A DNA stretch of 9,746 nucleotides. Origin: JACMJP01 sp046160675 (lineage in GTDB: Bacteria > Bacteroidota > Bacteroidia > Chitinophagales > BACL12). The translations under genes were made by a program, and so were the position numbers. The stretch spans positions 1 through 9,746 of the forward strand of contig JBJXHH010000165.1 in NCBI GenBank assembly GCA_046160675.1, written 5' to 3'. This document shows positions 1-6,330 of the stretch, in pieces. The stretch's first letter is position 1, and every line of letters starts with the position of its first letter. Below the pieces are notes generated by a model. That model did no database searches. It was not told the DNA's origin and was given only the letters and a program-made list of their open reading frames with translations.

Positions 1-813
1 GTTGTGGCTGTAATTAAAATTTTAGAAGATTCTCCATTGTTTAATGCCGGGAAAGGTTCTGTTTTCAACTATGAGGGCGAAATAAAAATGGATGCTTCCA
101 TCATGAATGGGCAAACTTTAGACGCCGGAGCCGTTACCAATCTAAGTACAGTGAAAAACCCAATTACTGCCGCAAGAGAAGTAATGAAAACAAAATATAT
201 TTTGTTCAGCGGTGAGGGCGCCGAGGAGTTTGCTGAAGCGAACGGTTGTGAAATCGTTGACCCGTTTTATTTTTATACAGAGCACCAGTTTAAAAGATGG
301 GTGAACACAAAAGATACCCTCGGCCCTGTTAAAACAATAATTGATTCAATAAAAAAAACACAGCCTGTTTCTTTTGAGGAGACCTTCATCGTTGATAAAA
401 ATTCCGGAACTGTAGGTTGTGTTGTGCTCGATAAACATGGAAACCTTGCAGCTGGAACTTCGACCGGGGGCTTAATGAATAAACAATTCGGACGCATCGG
501 CGATTCTCCCATTATTGGCGCTGGCACTTATGCAAATAATACTACATGCGCTGTCAGTTGCACAGGAACAGGCGAAGATTTTATAAAGACAGTTGCAGCA
601 AAATCAGTTTCTGATTTATATGAATATGAAGATTATACTTTGCAACAAGCTGTAGATACTTTATTGTTTAAAATATTTATTCCTATAAAAGGCGACGGCG
701 GATTAATTGCTGTTGATCATTACGGGAATATTTTTATGAATTACAACAGCGATGGGATGTTCAGGGGAAGTGTGAATGATAAGGGTGAGATGTTTGTGGG
801 GATATATAAATAA
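1..813 (+). CDS. Isoaspartyl peptidase/L-asparaginase (Ntn-hydrolase, peptidase T2 family), 5'-truncated by the window edge
   Basis: The reading frame is open from base 1, so the real start lies upstream. Compared with E. coli IaaA (about 320 residues), roughly 60 N-terminal residues are missing. Enzymes of this family hydrolyse beta-aspartyl (isoaspartyl) dipeptides and L-asparagine; they autocleave before a threonine that becomes the N-terminal nucleophile of the beta subunit. Counting from the GTG at base 4 as residue 1, the cleavage site is G135-T136-V137-G138, with T136 the nucleophile (codon 409-411). Downstream come T154 in the T-S-T-G-G motif, R164 and D167 in G-R-I-G-D-S-P, and T187-G188-T189-G190. 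Their spacing equals that of E. coli T179, T197, R207, D210 and T230. The alpha-subunit motif N-A-G-K-G-S-V-F (14-21) is also present. The catalytic half is complete and the gene looks intact. Whether the protein is exported cannot be judged because the N-terminus is outside the window. Confidence 0.93.
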   Translation, partial: VVAVIKILEDSPLFNAGKGSVFNYEGEIKMDASIMNGQTLDAGAVTNLSTVKNPITAAREVMKTKYILFSGEGAEEFAEANGCEIVDPFYFYTEHQFKRWVNTKDTLGPVKTIIDSIKKTQPVSFEETFIVDKNSGTVGCVVLDKHGNLAAGTSTGGLMNKQFGRIGDSPIIGAGTYANNTTCAVSCTGTGEDFIKTVAAKSVSDLYEYEDYTLQQAVDTLLFKIFIPIKGDGGLIAVDHYGNIFMNYNSDGMFRGSVNDKGEMFVGIYK

Positions 814-879
814 CTGCAGTTTTGCTATTTAGCGTTTCCAGTCTTTAAACATTTCATGCAAGTATAGCTAAAGGGAAAT

Positions 880-2025
880 ATGAAGAAAATAGCCTCCATT
901 CTTTTTATTCTACTAAGTATTAGAGTGGGTTTTACACAGAATAGTACTAATCTGGCTTTAAAAAAAATAGATTCAATTGTACTTGCAAAAATGCTGGAGC
1001 ATGACATGGTCGGCGTTTCGTTAGGCATTGTAAATGAGGGCAAAATTTATTTGCTGAAAGGCTATGGAACCCGTGAAATTTATACAGATAAACCTATTGA
1101 CAGTCTCACTAATTTTCTTACCTGTTCCATTTCAAAGTTGTTTACTGCAACGGCAATCATGCAATTAGTTGAACAGGGTAAAATAGAAACTCGCAAAAAG
1201 CTTATTGAGTATGTGCCTGAGTTTACAATGACAGATAAACGTTACAGAGATATTACAATTGAACAAATGCTTACACACACTTCGGGTCTACCGAATGTTT
1301 TCAAGAAAAATTTCATAAACCCAGAGAATGATAGTATTGCATTAACACTGTTTGCAAAAAAATTAAATCACAAGAAGCTAAGCTTTCAACCAGGGGTACA
1401 GTTAAGTGCAGAAACATATAGCAACACTGCATACAATTTGCTTGGGCTGGTGATAGAAAGGGTGAGTGGCAAAACATACATTGACTATATTACAGAAAAC
1501 GTCTTGCTACCAGCTGGTTTAAAAAACAGCAGTTTTTTTTATCAAACCATTGATGAAAACAGGAGGAGTTTGCCACACAAAAAAGTAGCTCTTACAGGAG
1601 AAGTAAAAGTTTCAGGATATTACCCCGACATTCCACAGGATAAGCCTTGTGGCAATTTAAATTCCTGCTCATTAGATATGTGTAACTGGATTGTTTACAA
1701 TCTTGCTATTTATAATTCTGCACCAAGTGATGGCGGAGTTATCATCTCAAAAAATACTTTGCAAAGTATGTGGAACACAACCCATGATATACCACCTTAT
1801 AAAACTTCTATTGGCTTAGGTTGGTGGATACTGGATTCAGATAAGTATGGCAAGCTGGTATTTCATGATGGCAATGACCCTGGATTTTCATCCTCTTTAA
1901 TCATCTCGCCGGAAAACAATTTTGGCGTAGTAATTCTTTGCAACGGCATGTACCCGATGGAAATAATATGGAATGAATTGCCTTTTGAGATAATGGATAT
2001 TTTCGCTGTTGACTGGAATAAATAA
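880..2025 (+). CDS. Secreted serine hydrolase of the class C beta-lactamase / penicillin-binding-protein-like family
   Basis: This 381-residue protein begins with a signal peptide (about 1-19, hydrophobic stretch I-L-F-I-L-L-S-I, then G-F-T-Q), so it is expected in the periplasm. The fold is shown by the three family motifs: S83-I-S-K86 (nucleophile Ser83, general base Lys86), Y180-S-N182, and H329-D-G331 in place of the KTG box. The conserved L-T-H-T-S-G-L-P follows at 131-138. The family includes AmpC-type beta-lactamases, D-aminopeptidases, D,D-carboxypeptidases and EstB-like esterases; the substrate cannot be told from the sequence, and HxG instead of KTG leans towards a peptidase or esterase rather than a true beta-lactamase. 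The ATG at 880 follows a purine-rich A-A-A-G-G-G-A at 870-876. The domain ends close to residue 381, with no extra C-terminal lipocalin-like domain. The regulator gene follows immediately, suggesting co-transcription. Confidence 0.9.
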   Translation: MKKIASILFILLSIRVGFTQNSTNLALKKIDSIVLAKMLEHDMVGVSLGIVNEGKIYLLKGYGTREIYTDKPIDSLTNFLTCSISKLFTATAIMQLVEQGKIETRKKLIEYVPEFTMTDKRYRDITIEQMLTHTSGLPNVFKKNFINPENDSIALTLFAKKLNHKKLSFQPGVQLSAETYSNTAYNLLGLVIERVSGKTYIDYITENVLLPAGLKNSSFFYQTIDENRRSLPHKKVALTGEVKVSGYYPDIPQDKPCGNLNSCSLDMCNWIVYNLAIYNSAPSDGGVIISKNTLQSMWNTTHDIPPYKTSIGLGWWILDSDKYGKLVFHDGNDPGFSSSLIISPENNFGVVILCNGMYPMEIIWNELPFEIMDIFAVDWNK

Positions 2026-2029
2026 GCAA

Positions 2030-2602
2030 GTGATAGAACAAAAATTAAAAGCGTCGTTTGACAAATACTTTGAAGCTCCGCTAGAAGCCTGGCGACAGTT
2101 TGCTGAGTTATGTGTTCCGGTGAGCTTTAAAAAAAATGAAATCATAAAACAGGCCGGTAAGCCTGAAAAGTTTGGATACTTTATATTGTCTGGCAGCGGC
2201 GGGGTGTTTCTCTGGAAAGAAAATAATTTTGTGTGCCTGGACCTGATGTTTGAAAATACTTTCTTTGCTGACTATATGTCGCTTATCACAAATGAACCTA
2301 CACTTTTAGAAACTATTGCTCTTGAGAATTCAGAAATGCTTCAAATATCAAAAGATGACATTAATAAACTGAAAAATACAACTGTCGGAGCAATTTTATT
2401 TCTAGTTTCTGCAGAAAGTTCCTACGTTGCGAAACAGCAACAGCAAATTGATCTCCTTTTGAAAACAGCTGAACAACGTTACATTGATTTGCTAGAACGG
2501 CAGCCAAACTTGTTACAAAGAACTTCACAAAGACATATCGCATCTTACCTGGGTATAACAGAACAAAGTTTGAGCAGGATAAGAAAAAAAATTTCTCGGT
2601 AA
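2030..2602 (+). CDS. Crp/Fnr-family transcriptional regulator (non-ATG start)
   Basis: The protein has an N-terminal cyclic-nucleotide-binding-type beta-roll (about residues 25-110 from the start chosen here) and a C-terminal winged helix-turn-helix, in which S-Q-R-H-I-A-S-Y-L-G-I-T is followed by E-Q-S-L-S-R-I-R-K-K. That ending is typical of Bacteroidota Crp-like proteins. No ATG can serve as start: the in-frame candidates are TTG at 2009 (197 aa, overlapping the hydrolase gene by 17 bases) and GTG at 2030 (190 aa, 4 bases after its stop). I chose GTG because M-I-E-Q-K-L-K-A-S-F begins right at the expected first helix; the choice is uncertain. The phosphate-binding segment of true CRP (G-E-L..R-S-A) is not recognisable: the equivalent stretch reads F-F-A-D-Y-M-S-L-I-T-N-E-P-T. 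cAMP binding is therefore doubtful, and the ligand is unknown. The tight spacing implies translational coupling with the upstream hydrolase. Confidence 0.88.
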   Translation: MIEQKLKASFDKYFEAPLEAWRQFAELCVPVSFKKNEIIKQAGKPEKFGYFILSGSGGVFLWKENNFVCLDLMFENTFFADYMSLITNEPTLLETIALENSEMLQISKDDINKLKNTTVGAILFLVSAESSYVAKQQQQIDLLLKTAEQRYIDLLERQPNLLQRTSQRHIASYLGITEQSLSRIRKKISR

Positions 2603-2677
2603 AAATTTATTATCATAGGGTAATTTTACTTATGGCTTGAAATGCGACTTTTGTTTCTCATCAAAAAAATGAGGCAA

Positions 2678-3250
2678 ATGAAAATTCCATTGTTATTGCC
2701 CTTCATCATGTTTTGTATTACATCCTTGTATGCTCAAGATATCCAATTAGTGGAAAGGGAAGGTTTCATTTTCGGAGCTTCTGTTGGCGCATCCTCCCTC
2801 TGTTTAAGATACCCGGCATCGGATGTGCAAACTGTGTCAGCCTTTTCTTTACCTAATTTTAAATTCGGGTATATGGTTACAAATCGAACAGCATTACTTC
2901 TCTATTTTCCGGGAAGTGTTTACTCTTATACAGGGGAAGGAAGAACCCGCGACAGGGGCTTTGAAGCCATTCTGCCGTCAGCTCAATATTGGATAACCGA
3001 CAGGTGGTGGGCACTTGCAGGCGCAGGGCTGGGTATGGATGCCCCGGCTTTTTATGATATTCAAAATGAAGAAGAAAGAAAGTTTTATTTTGGCGGGTCG
3101 GTTGTACTTGCAACGGGTTTTGAACTTTTGAGAAAAGGAAAATTCGTTTTAGATACTCAAGGGAGAGTTCACTATGGTACAGCAAGTCTGACTGAAGGAA
3201 CAAGGACAGGAATTGCATATAGTATTTTAGTTGGAGTAAATTGGTATTAA
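2678..3250 (+). CDS. Small exported outer-membrane beta-barrel-like protein
   Basis: I do not recognise a named family. With the start at ATG 2678 the protein has 190 residues and a clean signal peptide (M-K-I-P-L-L-L-P-F-I-M-F-C-I-T-S) ending L-Y-A|Q-D at 17-21. ATGs at 2642 and 2669 are in frame and would add 12 or 3 residues; the longest puts an odd L-L-F-L-I-K-K segment before the signal and is less likely. A G-A-G-G-like purine run (GAGG) lies just upstream of 2678. The mature part alternates short amphipathic beta-strands rich in Gly and aromatic residues (for example F-I-F-G-A-S-V-G-A-S, A-L-A-G-A-G-L-G, F-Y-F-G-G-S-V-V-L-A-T-G-F-E) and ends V-G-V-N-W-Y with a terminal aromatic, as in outer-membrane barrels of about eight strands. 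The next gene starts 3 bases after its stop, so the two are probably co-translated. Function unknown. Confidence 0.75.
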   Translation: MKIPLLLPFIMFCITSLYAQDIQLVEREGFIFGASVGASSLCLRYPASDVQTVSAFSLPNFKFGYMVTNRTALLLYFPGSVYSYTGEGRTRDRGFEAILPSAQYWITDRWWALAGAGLGMDAPAFYDIQNEEERKFYFGGSVVLATGFELLRKGKFVLDTQGRVHYGTASLTEGTRTGIAYSILVGVNWY

Positions 3251-3253
3251 AAT

Positions 3254-3643
3254 ATGCGCTTACAAACTGCATTAGAAACGGGATGTATAATCATATTTTC
3301 TATGACAATCCTTTTTCATTTGTCGGTTTTATTTAAACTTATACCGCATACTTATGTGTGGGGCGGCAGGCTGATGTCAGACAAGGCAATGTATAAGTTT
3401 GAATCCGTATCAATTCTATTGAATATTGTGTTCCTGGTTTTAATCCTTATCCTTTCAGGTTATTTCCAATTTCATTTTTCCCCAAAATCCGCACGGATTA
3501 TTCTGTGGGCGATGGCGGGTTTATTTTTATTAAATACAATTGGTAACCTTCTTTCTAAAAACAAAATTGAGAGGATTATTTTTACCCCGATCACTTTCCT
3601 CATCGCCCTGTTAACATTTATATTATCAATGCAGGTTGAATAA
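3254..3643 (+). CDS. Conserved four-helix inner-membrane protein of unknown function
   Basis: The 129-residue protein has four predicted hydrophobic helices at about 10-30, 52-70, 81-100 and 108-126. Between helices 1 and 2 lies a short loop with the motif W36-G-G-R-L40 followed by M-S-D-K-A-M-Y-K-F-E, which looks conserved rather than random. There is no signal peptide other than helix 1, and no catalytic motif that I can name. The ATG at 3254 follows the preceding stop codon by three bases, so expression is almost certainly coupled to the beta-barrel gene. Lysines and arginines lie mostly in the helix 3-4 loop (S-K-N-K-I-E-R) and after helix 2, which gives weak topological information. The coding region ends about 22 bases before the hairpin shared with the opposing isc operon. 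Real gene by composition and spacing; role unknown. Confidence 0.75.
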   Translation: MRLQTALETGCIIIFSMTILFHLSVLFKLIPHTYVWGGRLMSDKAMYKFESVSILLNIVFLVLILILSGYFQFHFSPKSARIILWAMAGLFLLNTIGNLLSKNKIERIIFTPITFLIALLTFILSMQVE

Positions 3644-3664
3644 TGAGAATACAATAAAACCGAT

Positions 3665-3698
3665 AAAAAAAGCGGCTTAATTTAGTATTGAGCCGCTT
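3665..3698 (-). terminator. Rho-independent terminator of the isc operon
   Basis: Bases 3670-3677 (AAGCGGCT) pair with 3691-3698 (AGCCGCTT), and the stem continues inward through T3678-G3690, A3679-T3689, A3680-T3688 and T3681-A3687 to a 5-base loop. On the minus strand the stem is followed by seven U residues (the A-run 3665-3671 on the plus strand), the classic arrangement. It lies about 20 bases past the iscA stop codon. On the plus strand no T-run follows the stem, so any termination of the rightward membrane-protein transcript would be weaker. Confidence 0.85.
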
Positions 3699-3719
3699 CA
3701 TAAGTAGTCTTTAGAATTC

Positions 3720-4046
3720 TCAAACAGAAAAACTTTCCCCACAACCGCAAGTTCTGCTTGCATTCGGGTTTACAAACTGAAAGCCTTTGCCGTTCAATCC
3801 GTCAGAATAATCTAAAGTAGTGTCGCAGAGGTAAAGAAAACTTTTCAAGTCAGTCACTAATTTTTCTCCCCTGTCTTCAAACACCTGGTCACCCGGTTTT
3901 TCTTCATTGTCAAAATCCATTTTATAACTCAGCCCGCTACAGCCACCGCCAACAACGGAGATGCGAATAAAGTAATCGTTACCAACCTGAGCATCTGATT
4001 TCAGTTGTTCTACTTTTTCTTTTGCTATTTCTGATATGAAGATCAT
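3720..4046 (-). CDS. iscA: A-type iron-sulfur cluster carrier IscA (HesB/IscA family)
   Basis: IscA-type proteins accept Fe-S clusters or iron and pass them to apo-proteins in the cytoplasm. From the ATG at 4046 the protein has 108 residues, against 107 in E. coli IscA. The three conserved cysteines are C36 in G-G-G-C-S-G, and C100 and C102 in the C-terminal T-C-G-C-G-E-S-F, matching E. coli C35, C99 and C101. The longer reading (to 4067) would need a TTG start and overlap iscU; the ATG at 4046 has an AGGAG directly before it, so it is preferred. The gene is last in the iscS-iscU-iscA operon, 10 bases after the iscU stop, and is followed by a strong terminator. An ErpA/SufA-like name is possible on sequence alone, but the context favours IscA. 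Confidence 0.93.
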   Translation of the reverse strand: MIFISEIAKEKVEQLKSDAQVGNDYFIRISVVGGGCSGLSYKMDFDNEEKPGDQVFEDRGEKLVTDLKSFLYLCDTTLDYSDGLNGKGFQFVNPNASRTCGCGESFSV

Positions 4047-4048
4047 CT

Positions 4049-4053
4049 CTCCT
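4049..4053 (-). promoter_or_regulatory. Shine-Dalgarno sequence fixing the iscA start
   Basis: AGGAG on the minus strand lies within the 10-base gap between the iscU stop (4059-4057) and the ATG at 4046, two bases before that ATG. The spacing is short, but few genes in this window show any such motif. It supports ATG 4046 over the upstream TTG at 4067. Confidence 0.5.
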
Positions 4054-4056
4054 GCT

Positions 4057-4476
4057 TTAATGAACAATCTTTTCTTCCAATACTAACTCAGGCAAACCAT
4101 TCTTCTTCCTATAATCCTGAATAGCTGCTTTAATTGCATCTTCCGCAAGTACGGAACAGTGAATTTTTACCGGAGGTAATGCAAGCTCTTCTACAATATC
4201 CATGTTGTCTATCTTCAGAGCATCGTCTATTGATTTTCCTTTTAGCCATTCAGTAGCTAAACTTGAAGAAGCAATTGCAGAACCGCAGCCAAAGGTTTTG
4301 AATTTTGCGTCAATGATCATTTGCGTTTCTGGATCTACTTCGATCTGCAATCGCATTACATCGCCGCATTCAGGCGCCCCTACAAGGCCGGTGCCCACTT
4401 CTTTCTTTTTATTGTCAAGCGTTCCTACATTCTGTGGATTTTCGTAATGGTCTAAAACTTTTTTTGAGTATGCCAT
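4057..4476 (-). CDS. iscU: Iron-sulfur cluster assembly scaffold IscU
   Basis: IscU receives sulfur from IscS and iron, and builds [2Fe-2S] clusters in the cytoplasm before handing them on. The 139-residue protein is slightly longer than E. coli IscU (128). It starts with the family signature M-A-Y-S-K-K-V-L-D-H-Y-E-N-P-Q-N-V-G. The cluster ligands are C37 in A-P-E-C-G-D (with D39), C64 in T-F-G-C-G-S-A-I-A-S-S-S, and C107 preceded by H106 in K-I-H-C-S-V-L-A-E-D. The HscA-recognition motif L-P-P-V-K sits at 100-104. The C-terminus has a short extension (N-G-L-P-E-L-V-L-E-E-K-I-V-H). The gene lies 111 bases after iscS and 10 bases before iscA. These features mark it as the Isc type, not the SufU type, which has a longer insert and lacks LPPVK. 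Confidence 0.96.
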   Translation of the reverse strand: MAYSKKVLDHYENPQNVGTLDNKKKEVGTGLVGAPECGDVMRLQIEVDPETQMIIDAKFKTFGCGSAIASSSLATEWLKGKSIDDALKIDNMDIVEELALPPVKIHCSVLAEDAIKAAIQDYRKKNGLPELVLEEKIVH

Positions 4477-4587
4477 GATATTCAGTTATTGGTTAAATAG
4501 TTGTCGAATCTCTTTTTGTGTAAACGGTTTTGCTGAAATTTTAATTCCCTTACTTCTTATATTACTTTGGCTGATCAGCTAATTAAT

Positions 4588-5805
4588 TTAATGTTCTGCC
4601 CACTCAATTGTGCTCAAATCAATTCCTTCCTTGAACATTTCCCACAAGGGGCTCATTTCTCTCAGCTTGTTTACTGCTTTTGTAACTTGTTCAATTGTAT
4701 AATCTACCTGTTCTTCCGTTGAAAACCTTCCCAATGAAAATCTCAGAGATGAGTGTGCTAGGTCATCACCCAATCCCAGGGCTTTTAAAACATAACTAGG
4801 TTCCAGTGATGCACTCGTACATGCGCTTCCTGAACTCAGTGCTATGTTCTGGTTAAATGCCATCATCAAGCCTTCGCCTTCTACGTATTTAAAAGAAATA
4901 TTTGTCAACTGTGGAAGACGGCTAACTTTATTTCCATTCAAATAACTTTCTTCAATCTTCAATAACGCACCCTCAAGTTTATCTCTCAGTTTGCTCAAAC
5001 GTTGTGCATCTGCATCCATTTCATGCATTGCTATTTCACATGCTTTACCGAAACCGACAATTCCAGGAACATTAAGCGTTCCGCTACGCATTCCCCGTTC
5101 ATGTCCCCCGCCATCCATCTGAGCTGTTACTTTCACTCTCGGGTTTTTTCTACGTACATACAAAGCTCCAACGCCTTTCGGGCCATACATTTTATGCGCT
5201 GTAAATGTCATCAGGTCAATACCATCTCTATCAACATCAATGGAAATTTTTCCTGCTGCTTGTGTTGCATCTGTAAATAATAAAGTCCCTTTTTTATGCG
5301 CTATTTCAGATATCTTTTTGATAGGGTGAATCGTCCCGACTTCATTATTCGCATACATCACTGAAACAAGAATCGTCTTTTCAGTAATTGCATTTTCTAA
5401 TTCCTCGAGGTTAATATTTCCCTCTGCATCCACCCCAAGATACGTAACCTGTGCGCCGAGTTTTTCAAGATGCTTACAAGTATCAAGAACGGCTTTGTGT
5501 TCAGTGGTAACAGTGATGATATGATTGCCTTTCCTGGCATACATATCAAAAACACCTTTTATGGCCAAATTATCACCTTCTGTTGCTCCGGAAGTGAAGA
5601 TAATTTCCTTCTCTGTGCAGTTGATCAGTTTGGCTACCTGCTCCCTGGCTTTGTCCACAGCATCTTCTGCTTCCCAGCCAAAAGGATGGTTTCTGCTGGC
5701 GGCATTACCGAAATGTTCTAAGTAATACGGTATCATTGCCTCCAGTACCCTAGGATCCATAGGGGTTGTAGCACTGTTATCAAGGTATATAGGAAATTTC
5801 AACAT
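4588..5805 (-). CDS. iscS: Cysteine desulfurase IscS
   Basis: IscS is a PLP enzyme that takes sulfur from L-cysteine, forming alanine and an enzyme-bound persulfide that feeds Fe-S assembly, and often tRNA thiolation. From the ATG at 5805 the protein has 405 residues (E. coli IscS 404), starting M-L-K-F-P-I-Y-L-D-N-S-A-T-T-P. Key residues: H103 in T-E-H-K-A-V, D179 and Q182 in F-T-D-A-T-Q-A-A-G, the PLP lysine K205 in T-A-H-K-M-Y-G-P-K-G, and the persulfide cysteine C329 in S-S-G-S-A-C-T-S-A-S-L-E-P. The long mobile Cys loop and the C-terminal S-P-L-W-E-M-F-K-E-G-I-D-L segment are of the IscS (group I) type, not SufS. The frame continues upstream to an ATG at 5946, but the added 47 residues are not homologous-looking and overlap the divergent epimerase gene. 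First gene of the iscSUA operon. Confidence 0.96.
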   Translation of the reverse strand: MLKFPIYLDNSATTPMDPRVLEAMIPYYLEHFGNAASRNHPFGWEAEDAVDKAREQVAKLINCTEKEIIFTSGATEGDNLAIKGVFDMYARKGNHIITVTTEHKAVLDTCKHLEKLGAQVTYLGVDAEGNINLEELENAITEKTILVSVMYANNEVGTIHPIKKISEIAHKKGTLLFTDATQAAGKISIDVDRDGIDLMTFTAHKMYGPKGVGALYVRRKNPRVKVTAQMDGGGHERGMRSGTLNVPGIVGFGKACEIAMHEMDADAQRLSKLRDKLEGALLKIEESYLNGNKVSRLPQLTNISFKYVEGEGLMMAFNQNIALSSGSACTSASLEPSYVLKALGLGDDLAHSSLRFSLGRFSTEEQVDYTIEQVTKAVNKLREMSPLWEMFKEGIDLSTIEWAEH

Positions 5806-5841
5806 ATTTGCTCTGATTCTATTTAGACAAATTCTAAAACA

Positions 5842-5849
5842 CAAAGCTA
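5842..5849 (-). promoter_or_regulatory. Candidate Bacteroidota -7 element for the iscSUA operon
   Basis: TAGCTTTG on the minus strand fits the Bacteroidota sigma factor -7 consensus TAnnTTTG exactly. It lies 36 bases upstream of the iscS ATG, giving a plausible leader of about 30 bases. No clear TTG/TTTG -33 box is found at the usual 17-23 base spacing (the region there reads T-T-T-T-T-A-A-G), so the call rests on one motif and its position in the divergent iscS/epimerase gap. Confidence 0.35.
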
Positions 5850-5928
5850 AGTCAAAAGTTCTGAAACTTAAAAAGAAAATTTTGTCCAACTGTGGAGGGA
5901 AATGGCAATGAAAAACTAATATTGTGTT

Positions 5929-6330
5929 ATGAAAAAACTTGAGCATATAGGCATTGCTGTTAAAAATTTAAAAGCTTCAAATAACCTATTTGCTAATCTT
6001 TTTGGTAAGCAACATTATAAGATTGAAACTGTAGAACGGGAAGGTGTGCAAACTTCTTTTTTTATGATGGGTGAAGTGAAAGTGGAATTATTAGAATCAA
6101 CAAATGATGCAAGTTCTATTGCAAAGTTTATTGAGAAAAAAGGCGAAGGCATTCATCATATCGCATTTTCAGTGGATGATATCCATGCTGAAATGAAAAG
6201 ACTGGAAAATGAAGGTTTTATATTATTGAACAAAGAGCCTTTGCCGGGAGCTGATAATAAACTCATTTGTTTCCTTCACCCGAAAAGCACAAACGGAGTG
6301 CTGGTTGAGATTTGCCAGGAACTGAAATAA
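5929..6330 (+). CDS. mce: Methylmalonyl-CoA epimerase (VOC superfamily)
   Basis: The enzyme interconverts (S)- and (R)-methylmalonyl-CoA, linking propionyl-CoA and succinyl-CoA; Bacteroidota use it in propionate metabolism together with methylmalonyl-CoA mutase. The 133-residue length is right for the family. It shows two beta-alpha-beta-beta-beta halves of the vicinal oxygen chelate fold. The first starts M-K-K-L-E-H-I-G-I-A-V with metal-ligand candidate H6. The second starts G-E-G-I-H-H-I-A-F-S-V-D-D-I with H76/H77; by alignment with H6, H77 is the likelier ligand. E127 near the C-terminus in G-V-L-V-E-I is the fourth-ligand candidate. The phrase L-P-G-A-D-N-K-L-I-C-F-L-H-P-K-S-T-N-G-V matches epimerases rather than glyoxalase I. 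It is transcribed away from iscS, with 123 bases between the start codons; no mutase gene is adjacent. Confidence 0.92.
   Translation: MKKLEHIGIAVKNLKASNNLFANLFGKQHYKIETVEREGVQTSFFMMGEVKVELLESTNDASSIAKFIEKKGEGIHHIAFSVDDIHAEMKRLENEGFILLNKEPLPGADNKLICFLHPKSTNGVLVEICQELK

Noticed and set aside
273..527. Minus-strand open frame inside the isoaspartyl peptidase gene
   Set aside because: It is antisense to well-conserved catalytic codons and its translation has no recognisable features.
880..2025. Calling the serine hydrolase an antibiotic-resistance beta-lactamase
   Set aside because: It has SxxK and YxN but HDG in place of KTG. The family is mostly peptidases and esterases, so a resistance role is not supported.
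2598..2628. AT-rich inverted repeat after the regulator stop (GTAAAAATT / AATTTTAC)
   Set aside because: The stem is nearly all A-T with a bulge and a long loop, with no following T-run. It is unlikely to terminate transcription.
2877..3272. 131-codon minus-strand frame opposite the beta-barrel gene
   Set aside because: The plus-strand frame has a signal peptide and barrel pattern and sits in a tight gene cluster; the antisense product is low-complexity with no family character.
4047..4067. Upstream TTG start for IscA, overlapping iscU
   Set aside because: It needs a TTG codon and gives seven extra residues not seen in the family. The ATG at 4046 has an AGGAG directly before it and gives the usual length.
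5002..5721. Plus-strand open frames inside iscS
   Set aside because: They lie opposite conserved IscS active-site regions; the translations are Cys/Ser/Phe-rich shadows.
5806..5946. 47-residue N-terminal extension of IscS up to an ATG at 5946
   Set aside because: The added residues have no targeting or domain character, overlap the divergent epimerase start, and would make IscS longer than its family. M-L-K-F-P-I-Y-L-D-N at 5805 is the normal N-terminus.
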